This document shows positions 34,528 through 44,534 of a stretch of DNA of 64,000 nucleotides, in pieces. The first letter of the stretch is position 1. Each line of letters begins with the position of its first letter. The stretch is taken from contig JBMYVY010000002.1 of assembly GCA_049606855.1 (NCBI GenBank), forward strand, positions 1-64,000, written 5' to 3'. Below the pieces are notes generated by a model. That model saw only the letters and a program-made list of their open reading frames with translations. It made no database searches and had not been told where the DNA came from. This DNA is from JBELHR01 sp049606855. Lineage in GTDB: Bacteria; Bacteroidota; Bacteroidia; Flavobacteriales; Flavobacteriaceae. Made by a program: the position numbers and the translations under genes.

Positions 34528-36798
34528 TTACTCCAATTCAATATTAGTAGTGGTCAATTCTGATGGATTTCCTCCAATTTGAATTTCAAATTCCCCCGGT
34601 TCAAGGACCCATTTATTTCCTAAACCAACATGCATGAAATCTTCTTTATTCAATTCGAAAACAACCGTTTTTGATTCTCCTGGTCTCAAATCAATTTTTT
34701 CAAAATTCACAAGTCGTTTTACATCCGGTGAAACTAATGCCACAAGGTCCTTTACATAAACTTGAACAGTTTCCTTGCCCGTTCGATTACCACGATTTGT
34801 GACCTTAACACTCAATTCATAACTGTTCCCTTTAAGCTGTCGCGCTTGCAAATCATCATATTCAAAGGAAGTATAACTAAGACCATAACCAAATTCATAT
34901 TGAGGATAAAAGCCATCATAGCCCCAATTTACATCTCTTATGTCCGTTTTTTTATGGTAATAGGGCAATGCGTTTCCTGTAAATTTTGGATAAGTGTATG
35001 GCAATTTCCCACTTGGATTTATATCGCCAAAAAGAACATCTGAAATCGCCCTACCACCTTCTTGCCCTGGTAAATACGCCATGATTATACCATTGACTTT
35101 TGGCTCTATTTCTCGAATAATTCTGGGTCTTCCTTGAACCATCACCATAATAACTGGTTTACCCAAACCACTTAATGCATTGACTAGATTTTGCTGTGCA
35201 ATTGGTAAATCGAGCTCATTGATATCAGAAGGCTTCTCCGTCGCAGGTTTTTCACCTACACAAACAATGATATAGTCAACATCCTTAGCCAGCTTAACTG
35301 CCTTGGAACTATTGATGTCCTCCAAATAACTCGTCCCTTCTACATAAACAGTATTTTCCCGACCCACTTGTGACTCTATAGCTTCTAATAGTGTCAATTT
35401 AGAAGGATCATTATACTGAGGGTCTTCACCCAGAAAGGTTCTTGACCAAGCTCCATTTAAAACATTCATTGAATTTGCTGAAAAGCCAGTAACCAAAACC
35501 TTTTTATCTTTTCGCAATGGCAAAACTCCATTATTATTTTTCAATAAAGTAATAGATTCAGAAGCCATTTTATAATTTGACTCTATATGCTTTTCTGAGC
35601 CTAATTCTGGATAATCTTCGGGATTCGTGTAAGGGTTTTTGAATAAACCTAAAGAAAATTTAAGACGTAAATTCCTTCTTACTGCATCATCCACTCGTTC
35701 TTGAGTGATTTCGCCAGATTCAACCATTTCAACAATATAATCCGCAACTTTTGTATCATAAGGATTCATTAGCAAATCCAAACCGGCGTTTACCGCTAGT
35801 TTAGTAGCCTCTCTCATATCATGGGCAGAATGATGAGCGGCCATTAAGAATTCTACATCTGAGAAATCAGAAATCACAACGCCTTTAAACCCTAATTCGG
35901 TTTTTAAAATATCAGTAATATAATACCTGTTTAAATGACAGGGAACACCATTCACAGCATTGGAACTAATCATTACCCCCATAGCTCCTCCATCGATAAC
36001 CTTTTTAAAGGGAGGTAAAAAATATGATCTTAGATTTCGTTCTGGAATAATGGCGTTTGCTCGGTCCTTTCCATTGTTTCCAGCACCATATCCTATAAAA
36101 TGTTTAACACAAACAGCAGTGGAATGCGCATCTGAAAGACTTGAACCTTGTGAACCCTTAGTATATGCCAAGGCCATTTCGCCTACCAAGTACGGATCTT
36201 CTCCTGAAGACTCAGCAATACGACCCCACAAGGGGTTGGCGGCAATGTCTGCATTAGGATTAAAGTTCCACGGCAAAGATGCGGCCTTTGATTCATATGA
36301 GGTAATTCTACCAGCTTCTTTAACGAGTGCCCTGTTCCAAGTTGCTGCCAATCCAATTTGATGAGGAGTCATAATAGACCCTTTGACATAGTTTGCACCA
36401 TGAATATTATCAATTCCATAAAGGACAGGTATTTTCAATCTTGATTCTTCCTTTACCCGGTCTTGAATCTCCTTAACAATATCATGCCATTGTTGACTAT
36501 TTGCTAAGAATCCTGGAGTATTATGTATGGAGCCAACTCCATAATCTATCATAAAATGTTTAAAACGTTCCTCATCAAACTCTGCACGTTCTCTTGAATC
36601 CCAATAGGAACCTGTTAAAATTGACGGTAAACCAATATTGACCATTTGACCTACTTTTTCTTGTAGAGTCATGAGCTCCATGAGGCTATCAATTTTTTGT
36701 TCATACTCCATTCCGGTCTCCAATGTTTTAGGAGTAGAGTCTTTTACACAACTCCACAGGGTCAGTGCAAAAAATAAAATGATGAGATTCCCTTTCAT
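34528..36798 (-). CDS. GH3 beta-glucosidase lipoprotein (BglX-like)
   Basis: The 756-residue exo-beta-glucosidase has a lipoprotein signal (WSC, Cys17), so it acts in the periplasm or on the outer membrane. The GH3 N-terminal barrel has YGIDNIHGANYV, the KHF motif at 232-234 and the nucleophile Asp311 in VVISDFSD. The C-terminal alpha/beta domain and a fibronectin III-like domain (from about 660, ending HVGLGNKWVLEPGEFEIQIG) are complete. It is the last gene of the glucan locus and would release glucose from beta-glucan oligosaccharides. The linkage preference (1,3 or 1,6) is not readable from sequence. It lies 5 nt after the phosphorylase gene. Confidence 0.93.
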   Translation of the reverse strand: MKGNLIILFFALTLWSCVKDSTPKTLETGMEYEQKIDSLMELMTLQEKVGQMVNIGLPSILTGSYWDSRERAEFDEERFKHFMIDYGVGSIHNTPGFLANSQQWHDIVKEIQDRVKEESRLKIPVLYGIDNIHGANYVKGSIMTPHQIGLAATWNRALVKEAGRITSYESKAASLPWNFNPNADIAANPLWGRIAESSGEDPYLVGEMALAYTKGSQGSSLSDAHSTAVCVKHFIGYGAGNNGKDRANAIIPERNLRSYFLPPFKKVIDGGAMGVMISSNAVNGVPCHLNRYYITDILKTELGFKGVVISDFSDVEFLMAAHHSAHDMREATKLAVNAGLDLLMNPYDTKVADYIVEMVESGEITQERVDDAVRRNLRLKFSLGLFKNPYTNPEDYPELGSEKHIESNYKMASESITLLKNNNGVLPLRKDKKVLVTGFSANSMNVLNGAWSRTFLGEDPQYNDPSKLTLLEAIESQVGRENTVYVEGTSYLEDINSSKAVKLAKDVDYIIVCVGEKPATEKPSDINELDLPIAQQNLVNALSGLGKPVIMVMVQGRPRIIREIEPKVNGIIMAYLPGQEGGRAISDVLFGDINPSGKLPYTYPKFTGNALPYYHKKTDIRDVNWGYDGFYPQYEFGYGLSYTSFEYDDLQARQLKGNSYELSVKVTNRGNRTGKETVQVYVKDLVALVSPDVKRLVNFEKIDLRPGESKTVVFELNKEDFMHVGLGNKWVLEPGEFEIQIGGNPSELTTTNIELE

Positions 36799-36803
36799 TT
36801 TTG

Positions 36804-39800
36804 TTAACTAATTTGAATGCTTTCTATGTTTCCTAATCGGCCAAAAATAGCAGCGGTTTGGACTTGTGACAGGGTCAAGCCATTTATAATTTCTGTTGTT
36901 CCGTTTGTGAATTTCAGCTCAATTTGAGTTCCGGTTTTTGAATTAATCAATACTGGAATCTGACAATAAGTATAGGCCAAAGCCCCTTTATTTACCTTCA
37001 TCGTTTTCCACTGTTGATTCAGATCATAAAAACTAAATTCCTTTTCTGATTTCAAAAATTCATCATCTTGAATCAAAGAGGTGTCAAAAGTTAACTTCCC
37101 ATCAACAACTCTAATTCCTAGTTCTATAAATCGACTGATTACATCTTCCTTTACCTGTCCGGTCATACCTGGTTGTTGGGCACCTTTATTAGCTGGAGTA
37201 TGTGAATATGGATCCGTTGGAATTGCCCCATAAACTTCAGGGTGCTTATGAACACCTATTCCGTACTTTGTTTTTTCAAAAGCATCAATCAACTTATTTT
37301 GCAAGCTGGAATCAGTACATTTCGCAGCCACTTCTTCAACAGCTAAGACCAATTTTGACACCATATGCCAATAAATTGAACCAAGGCCTTCATAGCCAAA
37401 GAAAGTTCCAGATCTACCTGTAAAGGCTCTGTGATTAAAGACCTCTTCAAAAACTTCAAAAATCACACCGTCATCAATCAATGATTGTTCATGCAATGCC
37501 TCCTTCAAACTATTTGCATTATTAAAGTTTGCGTTAAAATGAACCTGACCATTTAAATCAATTTGGACGATGGATCCATCCTTTTTGGCCAAAAGTTCTT
37601 GAATAAGGGAAGAACGTTGAATTTGATCGTCACTAATCACATTCTTATCTAAAAATGAACTTACTTCTTTATTTGGATAAAGCATAAAACTAGACTGATC
37701 TTCACGATACAAGTCACTGGATTCAAGAGCTTCTATTAAATCTAAACTTTCCTTATCTGTTAACTTGGTCGAAGTCAAAACCGCCACTTGTCCTTCCAAC
37801 ATTGGGCTCAAATAATCGATCTGAGCTTCTGACTCTGTATAAGACACGAGATTGTACGCGTGATATAAACCATCTGAGCGTCTGTTAAATTCAATAGCAT
37901 GATCAAAGTGTTCTTTTAAACTGAAACAAAATTCTTTCATCTGTTCAAGGTTAAGAGTCTCTTGATTTTCCGAAAATCCGTGATCATATATTCCATCTCT
38001 GTATTGAGAAGCTGCACTACCCAGAACATCCATCATTTCTTTACGAGACTCTGAATCAAAGGATTTCGGCTGGAATTCTTTAAAAGCGAGCTTTAGCTTG
38101 TCAAAATAGACTTTGAGCTCCGATGAAATCATTACCTCCTCGGAGTTACCTTCAAGTAAATTTTCAAAAAAGCTTACAAACCTTCTTAAATAATAAAGCG
38201 TAACCATACTCACTCCATTTCCAACGAGTGCATTGTTTGCGTCGTTCCATTCCGGTCTTTGAGTGTTTAACCATATCCCTCCTTCAGGAATATAGTTTGA
38301 AGCTTTTGCTAACAAGGTAACAAGTATTTTTTCTATAAAATTTGCTTTCACAGCCTGACCTGAACCAAGGCTTAACAGCGCTCCATCCGCTCCAAGTTCA
38401 TCCCGATCTTCTCTGATTTTTTTATCCAAAGCGGTTTCAAAAATAATCGTATCCTTTGGGTTTTTTAAAATGTTTCGATACGGCTTAATTCTATAAGGGA
38501 CATTTGCATAAACGAATGATTTCTCCTGGAAAATATCGACTAGTCTACCAGGATAAAAAGCTTCTGAAAATTCTAAGAACTTAAGCAAGTAAATGATTTG
38601 ATGGTCTCCCCAATATCCAATAAACGCCCATGGATCTTCTGGCTCAACTATTTCCCAATCAAATCCTCCCTTAGTTACACGATATGGGTTATAGCCATCA
38701 AAAGTTGAGGTATTCAAAAATTTATAAATCATTCCGTCAATAAACTCAGGATAACTATAGGCCAAAGCCTCCCAATTTTGATAAATATCCCTCCAGTTTC
38801 CTTGATAATCTAGGATTTTTTCACCTGTCAATTCATCAACAGTATTAATCGAAAATTTATTCCATGGCCTTGAAGGGTCTCCATGGCGCCTTGAGAATTT
38901 CAAAGGCAAATATTCCTTGGTCAAACGCAACAAATCAGAATTGGCTTTTCCCTCAGCCCAATGAATTAGATCTCTACGCTGTAATCTTTCATTAAATCCT
39001 CGAATCTCTTCATGAAATTCAGCACCTAATATCTTATTTGACCTTTTTAAATAATTTTCAAAGTCTCTCTTTTCTATCCAATAATCACAGTCAAAAATAC
39101 CACCTCTCATGATGTTAAACATGACATTAGCAAAATGCCTACTGTTCTCTAACTCATCTCCTGTTAACTGCAAACCATCTGACTGACCAGCAAGTGCCAT
39201 GAGACGCTCAGTACCCTTAGCGATATCTATTTGAATAGCCTCAGTTAATTCCTTCTTGTTTTCCAGTAACTTTTGAATTTCAATAATATCAGAACTGGAT
39301 TTTGAATCATCCAAAACAAGCATCCATGACGATGACTTATTTGCCTGAATATTCAAAGAAAACTCCATAAGATAAGCGCCTTTTTCGGCACGTAATTCCA
39401 AAATCTCATCATTGCTTACACCTCGACGAAAAGCCTCTACAATTTTAGAAGAAATATGAACTTTTGCTTCCTTAGGAGTACCTATATTATAGGCAACTGT
39501 TGCTTTTAAGGACTCACTCGGTTCAGCACGGTCAACTATAACCGCATTTAGAGTAAAAAGTGCTAGTCCATCTTTTTTAATTAGTTCATGTCTTTTGTAG
39601 GCATCAACCAAATTTGATTTAGAATTTTGAACCGTCTCCTTTATAAAAGTTGGTAAGATATTTTGAACCCCATCAAGAACCTTCAATTGACGAGAGTTAT
39701 CAGCTAAGTTTTCAATTTCTGCTTTTCTTACAAATCCAAATTTATCAGAATTAAGCCACGTGTATTTAAACTTTAAATTTAAATCGTGATTGATTTCTTC

Positions 39801-40193
39801 AAAGGTAATTTGGTTGCCAAAACTACTTTTGTAAAGAGTTCTATTAATTCGATATACACCCTGATAACGTTCAGAGAAAGGCTCCCATAAATAATTATGG
39901 TCATCCTCAAATATTTGTATTAAAGTTTTAGGTCCCGAGACTTCAATGGACTCAATGATTTTATCATCTGTATAGTATGGAAAGATTGCTCGATCACTGT
40001 CCTTTCTTCCGCATGTTACTCCACCATTACTTCCAATGAACATCCAATGATTTGAATCACTTAAGACACTCATAAAAAAAGGCCGCATTTGATCAACATT
40101 CTCAATTTTATAGAATGATTGGTTCTGAATTTTTTCGATAGTCCCAGAAACAATCTTGTCTCTAGTATCAATTGTAATACCTCCTATATTCAT
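36804..40193 (-). CDS. Large GH94/GH149-like glucan phosphorylase, probably beta-1,3-oligoglucan phosphorylase
   Basis: The 1129-residue protein has no signal peptide, so it is cytoplasmic. An N-terminal beta-rich domain with LKVLDGVQNILPTF (about 171-184) resembles the beta-sandwich of GH94-type phosphorylases. The central (alpha/alpha) barrel carries GNWRDIYQNWEAL (465-477), EDPWAFIGYWGDHQIIYLLKFLE (about 519-541) and RPEWNDANNAL with Asp651 at the position expected for the catalytic acid. Size and context (between GH3 and GH30/GH16 genes of a laminarin-type locus) point to family GH149, whose known members phosphorolyse beta-1,3-glucan oligosaccharides to glucose-1-phosphate. GH94 or GH161 membership are the alternatives. 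Neighbouring genes are 5-8 nt away. Confidence 0.68.
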   Translation of the reverse strand: MNIGGITIDTRDKIVSGTIEKIQNQSFYKIENVDQMRPFFMSVLSDSNHWMFIGSNGGVTCGRKDSDRAIFPYYTDDKIIESIEVSGPKTLIQIFEDDHNYLWEPFSERYQGVYRINRTLYKSSFGNQITFEEINHDLNLKFKYTWLNSDKFGFVRKAEIENLADNSRQLKVLDGVQNILPTFIKETVQNSKSNLVDAYKRHELIKKDGLALFTLNAVIVDRAEPSESLKATVAYNIGTPKEAKVHISSKIVEAFRRGVSNDEILELRAEKGAYLMEFSLNIQANKSSSWMLVLDDSKSSSDIIEIQKLLENKKELTEAIQIDIAKGTERLMALAGQSDGLQLTGDELENSRHFANVMFNIMRGGIFDCDYWIEKRDFENYLKRSNKILGAEFHEEIRGFNERLQRRDLIHWAEGKANSDLLRLTKEYLPLKFSRRHGDPSRPWNKFSINTVDELTGEKILDYQGNWRDIYQNWEALAYSYPEFIDGMIYKFLNTSTFDGYNPYRVTKGGFDWEIVEPEDPWAFIGYWGDHQIIYLLKFLEFSEAFYPGRLVDIFQEKSFVYANVPYRIKPYRNILKNPKDTIIFETALDKKIREDRDELGADGALLSLGSGQAVKANFIEKILVTLLAKASNYIPEGGIWLNTQRPEWNDANNALVGNGVSMVTLYYLRRFVSFFENLLEGNSEEVMISSELKVYFDKLKLAFKEFQPKSFDSESRKEMMDVLGSAASQYRDGIYDHGFSENQETLNLEQMKEFCFSLKEHFDHAIEFNRRSDGLYHAYNLVSYTESEAQIDYLSPMLEGQVAVLTSTKLTDKESLDLIEALESSDLYREDQSSFMLYPNKEVSSFLDKNVISDDQIQRSSLIQELLAKKDGSIVQIDLNGQVHFNANFNNANSLKEALHEQSLIDDGVIFEVFEEVFNHRAFTGRSGTFFGYEGLGSIYWHMVSKLVLAVEEVAAKCTDSSLQNKLIDAFEKTKYGIGVHKHPEVYGAIPTDPYSHTPANKGAQQPGMTGQVKEDVISRFIELGIRVVDGKLTFDTSLIQDDEFLKSEKEFSFYDLNQQWKTMKVNKGALAYTYCQIPVLINSKTGTQIELKFTNGTTEIINGLTLSQVQTAAIFGRLGNIESIQIS

Positions 40194-40200
40194 TTTTTTT

Positions 40201-41493
40201 CTACTCTACCCTAAAAGGTATATTTGCTGTTGCTGAATGATTCGATCCGTCATTAGCATATATAAACAATCTATAATTCCCTACTGCTGGAGCTTTAAAT
40301 AAGACCATACCTGGTGTTTCACTTAAAATCTCCATAACAATATCATCAGGGCGCTCTTCATAATCCCCACCATGACCAACTTCTGTTGCCTCAAGCAAAA
40401 TCTCCCAACGGTAATCTATTTGATCCCCTTCAAAATCGAAAATTTCAACCTCAGCTAACATTTCTTCACCCTGATTAAGGATTACATTATCGTTGGCAAT
40501 TTTTTTATTAATCGTAAAAGATTTGATTTGTGGCGTTCGATTCTTTGGATACTCTCCATTCCATATATAATGCATAACATCCACCGACTCTGTCTCTTTA
40601 CCATCTTCCAAGAAGATACCATACCAAGTAGGTGTACGCTCTTGCTTATTTCCCCATAGGAAAACATAAGATCCAATACACTGTTCTTTATCTATTGCGA
40701 TTCCTTTGTTATAACGTTCAAGATAATGCGCCGCTTTTAAGGTAGAGTTTTCTTCGATGGGTGCTCCCCAAGAAGTTGTCGGGACTTCCCAATGTCCTGT
40801 CGCGCCCCATTCTGTAACCATATAGGCACCTTCCCATCCGAATTCTCGTACCAATTTTGGAAGATTTGGAAGATCTCCATACATCTGAACAGAAAGCAAA
40901 TCTAGATCAGAGGCCCTTTCTTTTATTCGATTAACTTCTCGCTCCGAAATACCCGCAAGAGTTGTTGTAGTAAGGTGGTTTGGATCAACTTCATGAATCA
41001 TTTTTGAGATATCATTTACTGCATTCCAAACTTTTGGATTCTCATAACTCAAATTCAACTCGTTTCCAATAGCCCAAATCATCAATGCTGGATGATCTTT
41101 GAGTTCCAAAACCTCTTTCTTAATTCTCTCAAGTTGTTCCTGAACAGCTAAATCATCATTATAATCAAAACCATGGCGTTCTCTTGCTACTTCGATACCC
41201 ATAGTTACCATTAACCCATTTTCATATGCCTCGTCAAGCACCTCCTTACCAGAACGTTGTCCATTATCTGTTCTCCATGTCCTAAACGAGTTCCCCCTAT
41301 GTTTGGCAAGAGACTCAATATTACCGAACTCTAAACCAGCTCCATTTATATAAAATGGCGCTCCATTAATTTTCAAGCCAAATTTTCCTTCATCCTCGTG
41401 TAAGGTTACTTTTACTGGCTCAGTGCTCATTTCCTTATTTTCTTGACAGGAAAACATCAGTAACCCAGCAGCAAGTAATAATATATTTCTCAT
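40201..41493 (-). CDS. GH2/GH5-like TIM-barrel glycoside hydrolase lipoprotein
   Basis: The 430-residue protein has a lipoprotein signal (FSC, Cys16). A TIM-barrel domain (about 36-320) resembles the catalytic domain of GH2/GH5 (clan A) enzymes. The putative acid/base Glu145 is in AIGNELN, and the nucleophile Glu228 is in YMVTEWGATG. The last ~100 residues look like a beta-sandwich module. It lacks the N-terminal jelly roll of true GH2 enzymes, so the family is uncertain; a beta-glucan-active endo- or exo-enzyme or transglycosylase fits the locus. It lies between the MFS porter and the phosphorylase. Confidence 0.78.
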   Translation of the reverse strand: MRNILLLAAGLLMFSCQENKEMSTEPVKVTLHEDEGKFGLKINGAPFYINGAGLEFGNIESLAKHRGNSFRTWRTDNGQRSGKEVLDEAYENGLMVTMGIEVARERHGFDYNDDLAVQEQLERIKKEVLELKDHPALMIWAIGNELNLSYENPKVWNAVNDISKMIHEVDPNHLTTTTLAGISEREVNRIKERASDLDLLSVQMYGDLPNLPKLVREFGWEGAYMVTEWGATGHWEVPTTSWGAPIEENSTLKAAHYLERYNKGIAIDKEQCIGSYVFLWGNKQERTPTWYGIFLEDGKETESVDVMHYIWNGEYPKNRTPQIKSFTINKKIANDNVILNQGEEMLAEVEIFDFEGDQIDYRWEILLEATEVGHGGDYEERPDDIVMEILSETPGMVLFKAPAVGNYRLFIYANDGSNHSATANIPFRVE

Positions 41494-41498
41494 GATTT

Positions 41499-43013
41499 TT
41501 AACTTTTCGTCAATAAATCTTCAACTTCCTCAAGCGTTTTTCCTTTAGTCTCAATCACGTATTTATTTACAAATACAAAGGATAAAAGCGCCAATAAAGC
41601 GTAAATAGCAAAAGTGGTTGTTGGTCCTAAATTCGTCAACTCCCAAGGGAAAAACTGCGTAACAGTATAGCTCACCAAGGAGTTAAAAAACCCTACAACC
41701 GAAATACCTACACCTTTTAAGTTATTCGGGAAAATTTCTGACAGCATTGCCCACATTACTGGTCCTAAAGAAATTGCAAACGCAGCCACATATAATAAGA
41801 TTGCAATAAGTACTAGATTCGCATCAATATCGATGAAGTTTTTAAGTTCATTTTGTTGGAAACTCACATATTGGTCAGCGGACATTTTATGTTCTGCAAA
41901 AAACAAGAAGCTGTCTTGTGAATCAAACTGTTGCCCTTGGTTTTGAACAAGGATCTCTCTGATTTCATCGTTGGATACCTTATCAATGTTTTCTTTACTT
42001 AAATCATAGGTTGCATTGTAAAACGCAATAGTCGCCAAAGATAGCGCTATCGTCATTGCTGCTGTACCAATCATCAAAAGCGGTTTACGCCCTAATCTAT
42101 CAATAAGATAGATAGCAACAATCGTGAAAACGAGGTTAGTTAATCCAACAACTATGGCTTGTAACATAGAGGAATCTGTGCTTCCCCCAGCCTGTTCAAA
42201 AATGGTGGGAGCGTAATAAAAAATAGCATTTATCCCAGTAATTTGCTGAAAAAAGGCCAATCCAAATGCAATGATGAGAATCAAAGACATTTTTGAACTA
42301 AAGAACTCCTTTAAAGACCCTTTCTTTTCATTCTTATTCACTCCTCTTTGAATTTCGGCCAAAGTTTCCTTAGCAAATTCAACTCCGGCAATTTTCTCAA
42401 GAGTTTTTTGCGCTCCACTTATGTCTCCTTTTTTCTTAATAATCCATCGTGGACTAAACGGCACTAAAAACAATAAAAGAAAATATAAAGCAGCTGGAAT
42501 GGTCTCAACTCCGAGCATATACCTCCATGAATCTTCAGAAATATTGATTAAGGCATAATTAGAAAAATATGCAGCTGAAATACCAATAACTATATTCAGT
42601 TGGTTAAATGAAACTAAAGAACCCCTTAATTTTGGTGGAGCAATCTCTGCAATATAAATAGGTGCAATTAAGATTGCACCACCTACTCCTACACCACCAA
42701 TCATACGAGCGATAACGAAACCTTCATAGCTTGTTGCTAATGCAGACCATAATGCAGAAACAGTAAACATTATTGCTGTAATAAGAAGCACTCTTTTACG
42801 TCCATATTTGTCCGCAAGCGGTCCTGCCACCATATTCCCAAACATGGCTCCAAAAATCACACAACCAACCGCAAATCCAAGCTGCCAATCACTCATTTCA
42901 AAATAGGAACGAATTCCGTTAACTGCTCCTGAAATCACCGCGCTATCAAAACCGAGTAAAAAACCACCCATGGCCACGATTAAACTAATTAAAATTGTAT
43001 ACGTTTTATTCAT
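41499..43013 (-). CDS. MFS sugar porter
   Basis: The 504-residue inner-membrane transporter has the sugar porter signatures. These are GFDSAVISGAV in helix 1, ADKYGRKRVL in loop 2-3, FSPRWIIKKKG (a variant of PESPRWL), QQITGINAIFYYAPTIFEQAG in helix 7, IDRLGRKPLL, and a C-terminal VIETKGKTLEEVE. An extra loop of about 60 residues near 345-395 interrupts the C-terminal half. It likely brings glucose or short beta-glucan oligosaccharides to the cytoplasm, feeding the phosphorylase. Spacing to both neighbours is 3-5 nt. Confidence 0.93.
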   Translation of the reverse strand: MNKTYTILISLIVAMGGFLLGFDSAVISGAVNGIRSYFEMSDWQLGFAVGCVIFGAMFGNMVAGPLADKYGRKRVLLITAIMFTVSALWSALATSYEGFVIARMIGGVGVGGAILIAPIYIAEIAPPKLRGSLVSFNQLNIVIGISAAYFSNYALINISEDSWRYMLGVETIPAALYFLLLFLVPFSPRWIIKKKGDISGAQKTLEKIAGVEFAKETLAEIQRGVNKNEKKGSLKEFFSSKMSLILIIAFGLAFFQQITGINAIFYYAPTIFEQAGGSTDSSMLQAIVVGLTNLVFTIVAIYLIDRLGRKPLLMIGTAAMTIALSLATIAFYNATYDLSKENIDKVSNDEIREILVQNQGQQFDSQDSFLFFAEHKMSADQYVSFQQNELKNFIDIDANLVLIAILLYVAAFAISLGPVMWAMLSEIFPNNLKGVGISVVGFFNSLVSYTVTQFFPWELTNLGPTTTFAIYALLALLSFVFVNKYVIETKGKTLEEVEDLLTKS

Positions 43014-43016
43014 GGC

Positions 43017-44510
43017 TTATTTTTTAGTTAAAATTATAGTTTGAATGGCATGAGCAGGCAAACTAGTTTTGGCTGTTTTATTGTACAGAGTTAAGCTGTA
43101 ATCTTTGGCTGTATCAGCCATATTCATGGCTATTACAATAATTTCTCCATTTGGATTTTCAAACGCTGTCCCAATGACATCATTTGATGAAGAGACTGTG
43201 GCAATTCGCTTAGCTCCTTCCTCTAAAAACTTTGAAAAGTGACCTATATAATAATAGGAATTTGTAAATATCAACTTATCCGTTCTAGTATCTCCGTGAA
43301 TTGGTGCAAAACACAAATTACCTACATGATTTGGCCCTCCGGTCTCGTCCAATAAAATATTCCAGTCAGTCCATGCAACCACTCCATTGTTAAAATCGTT
43401 GATCATTGACCTTCCGTAGCGTTCAGCTAATCTTGGAGTATTGATTAAATCATAAGAATAACCTTCATTTGTCCCTTCAGTAAAAATCATATTTACATCA
43501 GGAAAACTCTCTTTGACTTTTTGAACATTCTGGAACATAGGTTTGCCATCTTTCCAATCTTCATACCAGTGAAATCCAGCACCCCAAACATACTTTTTCG
43601 CCTCAGGATCATTTAAAATAGTATTTGCCCTTTGGTAAAGTAAATCTCTATTGTGATCCCAAACAATTATTTTTTTATCACCTAAACCTTCTCTTTCTAA
43701 AGTAGGTCCTAAGTAGTTTTTAAGAAAATCGCGCTCTTCTTCTGCTGTATAAATACAAGATTCCCATCGCTGAACGGCCATCGGCTCGTTTTGAATGGTT
43801 AAACCCCAAATAGGGATTCCTTCTGCTTCATATGCCTTAATAAATTTGGCATAATAATTCGCCCATGACTGACGAAATTCGGGTTTAAGTTTTCCCCCTT
43901 GAAGCATATTATTATTCGTCTTCATAAAAGCTGGTGGACTCCAAGGACTTGCATACATGCGCAATGACCCTCCTGCGGCCTCTATTGCTTTATGGGTAAA
44001 AGGTAAACGATAAGATCTATCGTGATCAATATTAAAGGTCTCTAAATCTTTATCTCCCTCTTCGATATAAGTATAGCTCGCAGATGAAAAATCACAAGAG
44101 TGAATAATCGTCCTTGCAAGATTATAACCGATACCTTCTTCTTTGTCAAAATAAGCTTTCAATAAGATGTTTTGATTTTCTTCACTCAATTTATAAAAGG
44201 TCTCTGCAGCTGCATCGGTAAGAGCCGCACCTATACCCATAAAAGATTGAAATTGCTTTGAAGGATCAACTAACATTGAAGCCTCCCATTCTAAGGGTTG
44301 AGTCCATTGCTCAAAGCTAAGAGAAGAAGTATTACTTAATTTTAAATCAGTCCCATGGGCAGTGGTATATACTTTCGAAGTAAATTCAACTGTCTCAAAT
44401 TCTGTGACTTGTACTGTTTTTTGTTTAGTGGCGTCCGAGTTTTGACACGAAACCATTCCAAGGGTCAGTAATCCGGCAAAAGCCAGAACCCCATTTTTCA
44501 GATTTTTCAT
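43017..44510 (-). CDS. GH30 glucosidase lipoprotein, probably beta-1,6-glucanase
   Basis: The 497-residue protein has a lipoprotein signal (VSC, Cys22). A GH30 barrel has SFMGIGAALTDAAAE, YASPWSPPAFMK, acid/base Glu242 in TIQNEPM and nucleophile Glu345 in IFTEGTNEG. The beta-domain at the C-terminus ends in AHAIQTIIL, typical of the family. GH30 enzymes near GH16 in marine flavobacteria remove beta-1,6 side chains from laminarin, which fits this locus; glucosylceramidase-like activity is less likely. Confidence 0.92.
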   Translation of the reverse strand: MKNLKNGVLAFAGLLTLGMVSCQNSDATKQKTVQVTEFETVEFTSKVYTTAHGTDLKLSNTSSLSFEQWTQPLEWEASMLVDPSKQFQSFMGIGAALTDAAAETFYKLSEENQNILLKAYFDKEEGIGYNLARTIIHSCDFSSASYTYIEEGDKDLETFNIDHDRSYRLPFTHKAIEAAGGSLRMYASPWSPPAFMKTNNNMLQGGKLKPEFRQSWANYYAKFIKAYEAEGIPIWGLTIQNEPMAVQRWESCIYTAEEERDFLKNYLGPTLEREGLGDKKIIVWDHNRDLLYQRANTILNDPEAKKYVWGAGFHWYEDWKDGKPMFQNVQKVKESFPDVNMIFTEGTNEGYSYDLINTPRLAERYGRSMINDFNNGVVAWTDWNILLDETGGPNHVGNLCFAPIHGDTRTDKLIFTNSYYYIGHFSKFLEEGAKRIATVSSSNDVIGTAFENPNGEIIVIAMNMADTAKDYSLTLYNKTAKTSLPAHAIQTIILTKK

Positions 44511-44534
44511 TATGTTTTTAGTTAGTTAGAGTTC

